64,000 nucleotides of DNA from Eubacterium sp. MSJ-21. Lineage in GTDB: Bacteria; Bacillota; Clostridia; Lachnospirales; Lachnospiraceae. The translations under genes and the position numbers were made by a program. The notes under the pieces were generated by a model. It was not told where the DNA came from. It did no database searches and was given only the letters and a program-made list of their open reading frames with translations. Shown here piece after piece: positions 10,838-17,797 of this stretch. The stretch spans positions 1 to 64,000 of the forward strand of contig NZ_JAHLPZ010000010.1 of NCBI RefSeq assembly GCF_018918185.1, read 5' to 3'. Each line of letters opens with the position of its first letter. Position 1 is the stretch's first letter.

Positions 10838-12001
10838 ATGCCAATTGCACAAGTAATTAAGTATGAAGGAGATAACAGCACTTTTGTATGGAAACATCCG
10901 GTAGAGGATTTTAATACAAATTCACAATTAATAGTTCATGAATCTCAAGAAGCAATCTTTTTTATGAATGGGCAACCGCTAGATTTGTTTGGGTCAGGAA
11001 GATATACACTTGAGACTCAGAATATGCCAATCTTAAATAAGATAATCAATTTACCAACAGGTGGTGTATCGGCGTTTCATTGCGAGGTTTACTTTATTAA
11101 TAAAGTAGATCAGATGGCAATTCCGTGGGGAACTGATAGCAAGATACAATATATAGAGCCGACTTATGGTTTCCCGATTTCGATAGGTGCAGGAGGAGAG
11201 ATGAGTCTTAAAGTTTTAGATTCTAAGCAGCTCTTGTTGAGGCTTGTTGGGACAGAAAGAGAATTAAATAGAGATACGTTAGTAACTTATTTTAGGGCTT
11301 TTTTAATGGCGAGAGTTAAGACTTACATAGCACAAATAATTAAATCGGAGAAAATCAATATCTTTGAAATCGATGAAAAATTATTAGAATTTTCTGACGA
11401 GTTAAAAGCAAAGTTAGATGCAGATTTTAGAGAATATGGAATTAGCCTTGAGAAGTTTTTTGTGACAAGGATAGTAAAACCAGACGGAAGTCCACAATAT
11501 GAGAATTTTAAGCAATTATATTATCGGCAATATGCAGATGTGGCAGATGCAAAGATTCGACAGCAAGTAGGTGTTATTGATCAACAGACAGTTGCACAAA
11601 AGATGGTGATAGAATCTCAGGGAATTGCGCAAAAACGAAATATAGAGGGCTATTCCTATCAACAGGAACGGGGATTTGATGTCGCAGAAAAGCTTGCTTC
11701 GAATGAAGGAGCAGGAAATATTAGTAGTGCAGGATTAGGCTTGGGTATGATGGCTGGAATCGGTGGTGCTGTTGGGAATACGATAGGTACTACTTTTTCA
11801 ACTGCAATGGATGGAATGAATCAAACGCAGGCGAATCGTTATTGCGAAAATTGTGGCACGCAACTGATGGATGGAGCAGTATTTTGTGAGGAATGTGGAA
11901 CTCCTGTTCATGATTTCAAGGACAGATGTGTTAAATGTGGATACGAATTTCAGCGACAAGGGAAATTTTGCCCGAAATGTGGAAGTAAGCGGGAGGGATA
12001 A
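10838..12001 (+). CDS. SPFH-domain protein with two C-terminal zinc ribbons (YdjI-like)
   Basis: The 387-residue protein resembles the YdjI/'virion core protein' group of the SPFH (stomatin/prohibitin) superfamily. The SPFH core is about 20-275, followed by a Gly-rich segment (about 285-320, AGLGLGMMAGIGGAVGNTIG). Two treble-clef zinc ribbons follow: CENCGTQLMDGAVFCEECG and CVKCGYEFQRQGKFCPKCG. Such proteins form membrane-associated scaffolds; in Bacillus subtilis the relative YdjI works with the zinc-ribbon protein YdjG and membrane protein YdjH in envelope integrity. The same three kinds of protein are encoded here in a row. The ATG at 10838 has GAGGAGGAG at proper distance; an in-frame GTG at 10829 is too close to it. 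Confidence 0.85.
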   Translation: MPIAQVIKYEGDNSTFVWKHPVEDFNTNSQLIVHESQEAIFFMNGQPLDLFGSGRYTLETQNMPILNKIINLPTGGVSAFHCEVYFINKVDQMAIPWGTDSKIQYIEPTYGFPISIGAGGEMSLKVLDSKQLLLRLVGTERELNRDTLVTYFRAFLMARVKTYIAQIIKSEKINIFEIDEKLLEFSDELKAKLDADFREYGISLEKFFVTRIVKPDGSPQYENFKQLYYRQYADVADAKIRQQVGVIDQQTVAQKMVIESQGIAQKRNIEGYSYQQERGFDVAEKLASNEGAGNISSAGLGLGMMAGIGGAVGNTIGTTFSTAMDGMNQTQANRYCENCGTQLMDGAVFCEECGTPVHDFKDRCVKCGYEFQRQGKFCPKCGSKREG

Positions 12002-12003
12002 AG

Positions 12004-12411
12004 GTGAAGAAAAATTATGGAGTTGTCATATGGGGATTAATATTTGTTTGTACTATATTTCTAACTTTGATAATACCGGATTCCTATTCTCAAGAAATAT
12101 GGACGGCTATTGTTTTTGACATTATGGCATTTGTGTGCCAATTGTTAGTTTGGTCAAAGAAAAGAAAAAATGCAAAGGATACATTTTATAGATATCCTGT
12201 GTTTGTTGCATCTAGTACATATTTAGTTTTGCAATTTTTGCTTTCGATTATAATAGCCATCTCCCAGGGGAATGTTTCGTTCAAAATAGAAATAATAATA
12301 GAATTTGCTTTGATGATATTAATGTGGGTAATCATAATCTGTATGGGAATGGCAAGTGAAAAAGTAGAAAGTCTTGATAGTAGACAGAAGGATCATCATA
12401 AAGAATTATAA
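12004..12411 (+). CDS. Small multi-pass membrane protein of the SPFH operon
   Basis: The 135-residue protein has about four hydrophobic segments: residues 5-25 (GVVIWGLIFVCTIFLTLII), 35-53, 65-88 and 95-118, with basic residues between the second and third (SKKRKNAKD). I recognise no family. It starts at GTG 12004, two bp after the SPFH stop, with GGGAGGG upstream, so it is cotranscribed and probably coupled. By position it may be the membrane anchor of the SPFH and zinc-ribbon proteins; this is inference. Confidence 0.7.
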   Translation: MKKNYGVVIWGLIFVCTIFLTLIIPDSYSQEIWTAIVFDIMAFVCQLLVWSKKRKNAKDTFYRYPVFVASSTYLVLQFLLSIIIAISQGNVSFKIEIIIEFALMILMWVIIICMGMASEKVESLDSRQKDHHKEL

Positions 12412-12432
12412 AAACATAGGAGGATTTATTTT

Positions 12433-13698
12433 ATGAAACAGATGGTATGTGAAATGTGTGGGGGAACAGATCTTGTCAAAAAGGATGGGGTATTTGTCTG
12501 CCAGACATGTGGTACAAAGTATTCTATTGAAGAAGCTCGAAAGATGATGATTGAAGGAAATGTTGATGTTTCTGGAAGTACTGTAAAAGTTGATGATTCT
12601 GATAAAATCGAGAATTATTTGATGATGGCTCAAAATGCATACGATGCAGGAAATCAAAAAGAGGCAGAAAATTATTGTAATAAGATAATTGAAACAGAAC
12701 CGGATAATTATCAGGCATGGTTATTAAAAGGAAAAGCTGCTGGATGGCAATCCACACTAAGAAAGATACGTATTGAAGAATCGGTTTCGGCGTTTAATAA
12801 GGCATTAGATAATGCCCCGGAAGAAAAATTAGAAGAAACAAAAAAGAAAATTGGGGTAGAAATCATAAAATTGTGTTTAGCACTTATGAAATTATGCTGT
12901 GACAATTTTGAAAAGTATCCATCCGAAGAAAATGCAAAGGAAATAGAGCAATTTGCATTATTATCTCAAATGTATGCGCTTAAATTGGTTTCAAGATGCG
13001 GACAGGATTTAGAAGATTTCAAATCAAAAGTTGCAATATTAATTAATATTTCTTGTGTTGCGGCATGGGAAGATGTTATCAAGAAGGAATACGAAAGGGA
13101 TACACATCCTTCAAGTTATGAGTATGAAAAATATTTCAAGAGGAGTAAATGCCTAATTGCTTTGACGCAGATAGCAATTGATTTGTCGGATAATGATGAT
13201 AAAGAAGATGTGCGTAGATATAAAAATATGATAACATATTTAACAGCGCTTATAAATTCATGTTCGTATAAATTTGACTCTTATGGAGGTTACACCAAAG
13301 ACTTAACGCTTTCAACAGAAACAAAAAATAACTATATAAATAAAATAATGGAATATCATAAAAAAATAAAAGAAATTGATCCGACTTATGAAATTCCACA
13401 AAATCCGCAAAATACTATAGCTTCATCGGGAGGCTGTTATGTGGCAACTGCGGTATATGGTTCATATGATTGCCCGGAGGTTTGGACGCTTCGAAGATAT
13501 AGAGATAAAGATTTGGCGGCTACATGGCATGGTCGGGCATTTATTCATATATATTATGCTATTAGTCCAACTTTGGTAAAATGGTTTGGTCATACAGTAT
13601 GGTTCAAAAAGATGTGGCGGGGAAAACTTGATCATATGGTGAAAAAGTTACAGGATAAGGGGTATGAAGATACCCCGTATGAGGATAAAGAATGGTAG
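12433..13698 (+). CDS. TFIIB-type zinc-ribbon protein with TPR-like middle and CFI-box C-terminus
   Basis: The 421-residue protein opens with a zinc ribbon (CEMCGGTDLVKKDGVFVCQTCG, residues 6-27). Next is an alpha-helical part with a TPR-like unit (about 58-115, AQNAYDAGNQKEAENYCNKI). It ends in a conserved domain (about 335-400) beginning GGCYVATAVYGSYDCPEVW and continuing LRRYRDKDLAATWHGRAFI, the pattern of CFI-box proteins, where a Cys sits in a Gly-Gly-Cys-aromatic context. The zinc-ribbon part is like YdjG of B. subtilis. GGAGG precedes the ATG. The function of the CFI box is not known to me; a lipid- or membrane-directed modification of the cysteine has been a guess only. Confidence 0.75.
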   Translation: MKQMVCEMCGGTDLVKKDGVFVCQTCGTKYSIEEARKMMIEGNVDVSGSTVKVDDSDKIENYLMMAQNAYDAGNQKEAENYCNKIIETEPDNYQAWLLKGKAAGWQSTLRKIRIEESVSAFNKALDNAPEEKLEETKKKIGVEIIKLCLALMKLCCDNFEKYPSEENAKEIEQFALLSQMYALKLVSRCGQDLEDFKSKVAILINISCVAAWEDVIKKEYERDTHPSSYEYEKYFKRSKCLIALTQIAIDLSDNDDKEDVRRYKNMITYLTALINSCSYKFDSYGGYTKDLTLSTETKNNYINKIMEYHKKIKEIDPTYEIPQNPQNTIASSGGCYVATAVYGSYDCPEVWTLRRYRDKDLAATWHGRAFIHIYYAISPTLVKWFGHTVWFKKMWRGKLDHMVKKLQDKGYEDTPYEDKEW

Positions 13699-13706
13699 GC
13701 AATTAA

Positions 13707-14159
13707 ATGACTGTAAAAGAATTATCTGATATAAGCGGCATTAATGAGAAAACTATAATAAAAAATTACGAAAAAATTCCGGGCATGCAATACCTTGATA
13801 ATAAATGGATTTTGCCAGATGGCTCTAGATATCCATATAATTTAAGACGAAATCAATTAAAGAATATAGAAGATAGAGTATGTTGTTTATTAAAAGCAAC
13901 GGCGGATTTCAAGTATGTTGACCATAAAATGTTAAAGATGCCTAAAGAGCCTTTTGACCGAGTGTTGAAAGATCTTGTTGAGTATGGTGTGTTAGAAGAA
14001 AATGAAAATGATAATATGTATGGAGCCAATCATTATGATATTACGTTAAAGTATATTGAAATTAAACATAACAAAAAGAGGCAAAATGTCTTGCTCATCG
14101 CGGAATTTATTGGGAGCTTTTGTGGGACGGCATATTCCACAATCAGCAATGTAGTATAA
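13707..14159 (+). CDS. Small protein with N-terminal putative helix-turn-helix
   Basis: The 150-residue protein begins TVKELSDISGINEKTIIKNY, the shape of a short MerR- or transposon-excisionase-like helix-turn-helix. Residues 45-110 could be a second winged-helix-like domain (DHKMLKMPKEPFDRVLKDLV, EYGVLEEN). I do not recognise the family. It follows the CFI-box gene by 8 bp and is the last gene of the island. AT-rich codon use (AAA, ATA, TTA) matches the island and differs from genes to the right. It may regulate the operon; that is speculation. Confidence 0.55.
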   Translation: MTVKELSDISGINEKTIIKNYEKIPGMQYLDNKWILPDGSRYPYNLRRNQLKNIEDRVCCLLKATADFKYVDHKMLKMPKEPFDRVLKDLVEYGVLEENENDNMYGANHYDITLKYIEIKHNKKRQNVLLIAEFIGSFCGTAYSTISNVV

Positions 14160-14229
14160 TACAAATATCAAAGGCTTAAAGTTAGTTATGGCATAGAAAA
14201 TTAAATAAATGATAAACAATTTGCATCAG

Positions 14230-14262
14230 TCAAACGCCTGGTTACAAGCCGGGCGTTTTCTG
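14230..14262 (+). terminator. Terminator at the end of the accessory island
   Basis: AAACGCC-TGG pairs with CCG-GGCGTTT around TTACAAG (one mismatch), ending in TTTT. It lies 70 bp after the last island gene. Confidence 0.7.
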
Positions 14263-14325
14263 ACGTTAGGGGAAAACAAGTTAGTTGGAGAACCAAAGAG
14301 ACATATTGGCTAGGATGAAATATGC

Positions 14326-14581
14326 GCAAAGCAAGCAGGAAAGTGAAAGTTACTCCAAGCGGGGAAGATGTAGCAGAAATCCAGTAGGAGCAAAGCAAGC
14401 AGGAAAGTGAAAGATGCTCCAAACGGGGAAGTTGTTCCAAGAATCCAGTAGGAGCAAAGCAATCCGAAAAGTGAAAGATGCTCCAAGCGGGGAAGTTACA
14501 GCAGGAATCCAGTAGGAGCAAAGCAAGCCAAAAGTGAAAGATGCTCCAAGCATAGAAGTTATGGAAGAACTCCCCAACCGG
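14326..14581. repeat. Four tandem copies of a 64-bp unit
   Basis: The unit begins GCAAAGCAAG at 14326, 14390, 14454 and 14518, a strict 64-bp period. Copies share GAAAGTGAAAG, CTCCAAGCGGGGAAG and CCAGTAGGAGCAAAG. GGAGCA at each junction can pair with TGCTCC of the next unit, giving a row of hairpins. The last copy diverges and ends ACTCCCCAACC. 64 is not a multiple of three, so frames shift between copies and no repeat protein is encoded. It lies in the 818-bp gene-free gap 14160-14977. The units are contiguous with no unique spacers, so it is not a CRISPR array. Confidence 0.9.
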
Positions 14582-14630
14582 AAGCTATTGAGAAGCAAGT
14601 AAATTGGAGGAAAAACGTAAAACCAGCCAC

Positions 14631-14675
14631 AAAGCCCCGGTTGGCTTCGGGCGTGGCGAGGACAGCGGGGCTTTT
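14631..14675 (+). terminator. Terminator-like hairpin after the tandem repeats
   Basis: AAAGCCCCG pairs with CGGGGCTTT around a 26-nt loop and ends in TTTT. No gene lies directly before it; it may end a transcript of the 64-bp repeats, or be a relic. Confidence 0.5.
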
Positions 14676-14738
14676 CGCGGATCATGCACAGCTTTCTGTG
14701 TGGGATGATGGATTCTGTGCAGGGACATTTGCGACAGT

Positions 14739-14774
14739 CGGTACTTAATGAGCGTGTGCGCGAATTTAGTACCG
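14739..14774 (+). repeat. Intergenic hairpin element, copy B (shared with 6138-6194)
   Basis: The outer strands CGGTACTTAAT and GCGAATTTAGTACCG are identical to copy A, but the inner part is a short GCG/CGC tip in place of the two inner stems of copy A. The preceding GT is also shared. The rest of this gap up to 14977 holds no gene I can support; a TATAAT at 14875-14880 is a possible -10 for the next gene without a good -35. Confidence 0.7.
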
Positions 14775-14977
14775 CTGCTCGGAGCAACTAAGCGGAAGCG
14801 GTCCCGGAACAGAACCATCACCCCACAGAAAGCGTCCGTGTCGAATATCCCCGCTGTTAGGGGAAAATCTCTTGTATAATATGCAGAAACCGCATATAAT
14901 AATAACCAAGTATGCAAACAAAGACTTAAGAGACGAAAACAATTGCGTTGCAATATGAGAGACGAGGTGAATCGATT

Positions 14978-17053
14978 ATGTCATATGTAGAATACGAAAA
15001 AGCACAGAAATTAGGATTGAAAGCATTTCGAAATGCAGTATCCAAGGGAGAGAATGAATATCTTCCGGTATTGGATGAGATTTTAGAGGATGTTGATATC
15101 GTGGGCGAGATGCCGCTTGGCATCGTACAGATTCCGCTTGATCGTATCGTTGGAACGAGCAATGTCGGAAGAACATACGCATTTGCGAACAACTTCATGC
15201 CGCTGCTTGATTATAAGACAGAATTTGGTGCCAAATGGTCGGCACTGTGTGACAGCCAGATCGAAGAGGGAATTCGTGATCCGATCAAGGTTTACGAATA
15301 TATGAATAAATTCTATGTTGTAGAGGGAAATAAACGTGTATCCGTGATGAAATATTTTGATGCGGTCACGATCCCGGCACAGGTAACCAGAAAGATTCCG
15401 AAGAAAACGGATGATCTGCAGGTAAAGATCTATTATGAATTCATGGATTTTTACAAGCTGACGGAGATCAACTATATCTGGTTTTCGCAGGAGGGGTGCT
15501 TCCGCCGTCTGTTGGAGCTGACCAGCCCGGATCCGGATGCGGAGTGGACAGATGAGCAGAAGATAGATTTCGGATCTGCAAACCATCGGTTCTGCGTGTC
15601 GTTTAAGGCACTTGGCGGAGATAAGCTACCGCTTACTACCAGTGATACCTTGCTGATCTTTATTGACATCTACGGATATGAAGCCGTGAAGAAGATGACC
15701 GAAGCGGAGATGAAGGAGAAGATCAAGCTTCTGTGGGATGAGTTTCTGATCGAGTCCAAAGGCAGGGAAGTGGAACTGCATATGGAGCCGACGAAGCTTG
15801 GACGCAAGAAGCTGATGGATTATTTCCGAAGCGCGACCCCGAAGAAGGTGATGGTAGCGTTCGTGTTCAACAAGGATCCGCAGGAATCTGAGTGGCTGTA
15901 TGGACACGAGCTTGGACGATTATATTTGGATGAACATTATCCGGATACGATCAAGACACTGAAGGTGCATAATATCGAATCCGAGGAGGAAGCAATCTCT
16001 GCGATGGAAGATCTGATCACGATGGGTGTGTCGATTATTTTCACGACGACGCCACAGCTCATCAGTGCGAGCGTGAAGGTTGCAGTCAATCACCCGGAAG
16101 TCACGATTATGAACTGCTCACTGAATACATCGCATAAGGTTATCAGCACATATTATGCCAGACTTTACGAGGTGAAATTCCTTGCCGGCATGATCGCAGG
16201 TGCGATGTCAAAAAGTGGAAAGATTGGTTATGTGGCGGATTATCCGATTGTCGGTATGACTGCGAATATCAATGCGTTTGCACTCGGTGCGCGCATGGTG
16301 AATCCATATGCAAAGGTCTATCTCGAATGGACGACCGTGAAGGGAAATACGCGTGAAAATGTACTGCGTGAATTCGAGGAGAACGGAATCGAATACATCT
16401 CCGATCAGGTTATGATCAAGCCGAATTCACATAATCGCCGGTATGGATTGTATAAGCTGGAAGGGGAGGAAACAGTGAACCTGGCATTCCCGCTATATCA
16501 GTGGGGCGAATTTTATGCGAAACTGATTGAGAGCGTGGTAAATGGCGCAATCAAGCAGGATGATGCTGTGAAAACCAAGGCAATCAACTACTGGTGGGGA
16601 CTTTCCGCAGAAGTCGTTGATATCATCTGTTCGAACAAGGTGCCGGAGGGGACGAAACAGTTAGTCGGAATCATCGGTAAATTGATCCGCGAGAATAGCT
16701 TTCATCCGTTTTATGGTGTGCTCCGTGCACAGGACAACACGATAAAAAATGAAGATGAGGAAATCATGACACCGGAAGAAATCATGCTGATGAACTGGCT
16801 GGTCGATAACGTAGAGGGTGAGATTCCGGACATCAAAGATATGAAGGACGAGGCGAAATCCATCGTTGAGCAGAAGGGTGTCAAGGACGACACAAAAGCG
16901 GATGCCGGGCAGAACGATGGTAAGAATGACACAAAAGCGGATGCCGGGCAGAACGATGGTAAGAATGACACGAAAGCGGATGCCGGGCAGAATGAGAGTA
17001 AGAATGAGACAAATCCGGATGTGAAACAAAAAAAGTTAAAGGACGAGGGCTAG
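14978..17053 (+). CDS. ParB-like N-terminal domain fused to BMP/PnrA-type ligand-binding domain
   Basis: The 691-residue protein has an N-terminal part (about 1-130) with a ParB/sulfiredoxin-like pattern (IPLDRIVGTSNVGRTYAFA, then GIRDPIKVYEYMNKFYVVEG-NKR). A helical linker leads to a BMP domain (about 285-600: MVAFVFNKDPQESEWLYGHE, GVSIIFTTTPQ, AGAMSKSGKIGYVADYPIVG). BMP proteins are usually secreted lipoproteins that bind nucleosides for ABC transporters. Here no signal peptide is present, so the domain must act in the cytoplasm. The C-terminus has three 13-residue repeats (DTKADAGQNDGKN) encoded by 39-bp tandem repeats at about 16890-17005. The ATG at 14978 has GAGGTG upstream; the frame extends to TTG 14948. 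The next gene follows after 5 bp. Confidence 0.8.
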   Translation: MSYVEYEKAQKLGLKAFRNAVSKGENEYLPVLDEILEDVDIVGEMPLGIVQIPLDRIVGTSNVGRTYAFANNFMPLLDYKTEFGAKWSALCDSQIEEGIRDPIKVYEYMNKFYVVEGNKRVSVMKYFDAVTIPAQVTRKIPKKTDDLQVKIYYEFMDFYKLTEINYIWFSQEGCFRRLLELTSPDPDAEWTDEQKIDFGSANHRFCVSFKALGGDKLPLTTSDTLLIFIDIYGYEAVKKMTEAEMKEKIKLLWDEFLIESKGREVELHMEPTKLGRKKLMDYFRSATPKKVMVAFVFNKDPQESEWLYGHELGRLYLDEHYPDTIKTLKVHNIESEEEAISAMEDLITMGVSIIFTTTPQLISASVKVAVNHPEVTIMNCSLNTSHKVISTYYARLYEVKFLAGMIAGAMSKSGKIGYVADYPIVGMTANINAFALGARMVNPYAKVYLEWTTVKGNTRENVLREFEENGIEYISDQVMIKPNSHNRRYGLYKLEGEETVNLAFPLYQWGEFYAKLIESVVNGAIKQDDAVKTKAINYWWGLSAEVVDIICSNKVPEGTKQLVGIIGKLIRENSFHPFYGVLRAQDNTIKNEDEEIMTPEEIMLMNWLVDNVEGEIPDIKDMKDEAKSIVEQKGVKDDTKADAGQNDGKNDTKADAGQNDGKNDTKADAGQNESKNETNPDVKQKKLKDEG
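16890..17005 (+). repeat. 39-bp tandem repeats in the C-terminal coding end
   Basis: Three copies of a 39-bp unit (GACACAAAAGCGGATGCCGG, then GCAGAACGATGGTAAGAAT) keep the frame and encode 13-residue repeats. The first two are nearly identical and the third diverges at its end. Copy number could vary between strains. Confidence 0.85.
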
Positions 17054-17058
17054 GATAA

Positions 17059-17649
17059 ATGAAGATTTTGTTACTTGCAGACGAAGAGTCCAAGTATTAT
17101 TGGGATTATTTTGAGAAAAGTAAATTAGAGGGGATAGATCTGATCATTTCCTGTGGCGATCTGGCTCCACAGTTCCTGTCTTTTATAGCGACATTTGCGA
17201 AGGTGCCGATTCTGTATGTGCATGGCAACCATGATTCCTGTTATGATGAGACACCGCCGGATGGGTGTATCTGTATTGACGATGATGTATATGTGTACAA
17301 TGGTGTCCGGATTGCGGGGCTTGGTGGAAGCATGTGCTATAATTTCGGAACCTATCAGTTTACCGAGAACGAGATGAAGAAACGTGTGCGTAAGCTGCGG
17401 AAGAAGATTAAGAAGGCGGGAGGACTGGATATTCTGATCACACATTCTCCGGCGTTTGAGTTAAACGACAGTACCGATCTGCCGCATACAGGATTTCAGG
17501 CGTTCTATCAGATTTTGGATGAGTATGAACCGATGTTGTTTGCACACGGACATGTGCATATTAATTATGGGAGAAATTTTAAAAGGATCTCCGAATATAA
17601 GAACACCAAGGTTGTGAATGCATTCGAGAAATATCTGATTGAGATCTGA
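17059..17649 (+). CDS. Metallophosphoesterase family protein
   Basis: The 196-residue protein has the calcineurin-like phosphoesterase motifs GDLAPQ, GNHDS, the His in LITHSP and GHVH. The first motif, normally D-x-H, reads ADEES (Asp8, Glu10), so one metal ligand is replaced by Glu or missing. Its substrate cannot be told; small relatives act on cyclic dinucleotides, phosphodiesters or RNA. It follows the ParB-BMP gene by 5 bp and must be cotranscribed with it, suggesting a joint role. The kinase gene downstream has its own promoter. Confidence 0.88.
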   Translation: MKILLLADEESKYYWDYFEKSKLEGIDLIISCGDLAPQFLSFIATFAKVPILYVHGNHDSCYDETPPDGCICIDDDVYVYNGVRIAGLGGSMCYNFGTYQFTENEMKKRVRKLRKKIKKAGGLDILITHSPAFELNDSTDLPHTGFQAFYQILDEYEPMLFAHGHVHINYGRNFKRISEYKNTKVVNAFEKYLIEI

Positions 17650-17691
17650 GCACATAAATCTGACCGGGGTGAAGCATTTGTGACAAAAAAC

Positions 17692-17720
17692 TTGTAGCGA
17701 CCTATGAAATTTGCTATAAT
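17692..17720 (+). promoter_or_regulatory. Promoter of the kinase-citrate synthase unit
   Basis: TTGTAG (17692-17697) and TATAAT (17715-17720) are separated by 17 bp, 78 bp before the kinase start. Confidence 0.6.
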
Positions 17721-17797
17721 TAACAAGTATATGTAAAATAACCGGTGTGCACAGAGGGGCGGACCGGTTGCTTATGGGTGAGAATGAGAGGAAAGTC

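Noticed and set aside
14326-14581. CRISPR array
   Set aside because: The repeats are contiguous 64-bp units without unique spacers, and no cas gene is in the window.
14201-14787. Open frames on the - strand in the tandem-repeat gap
   Set aside because: The 64-bp unit is not a multiple of three, so the same DNA is read in different frames in successive copies; no family, no start site.
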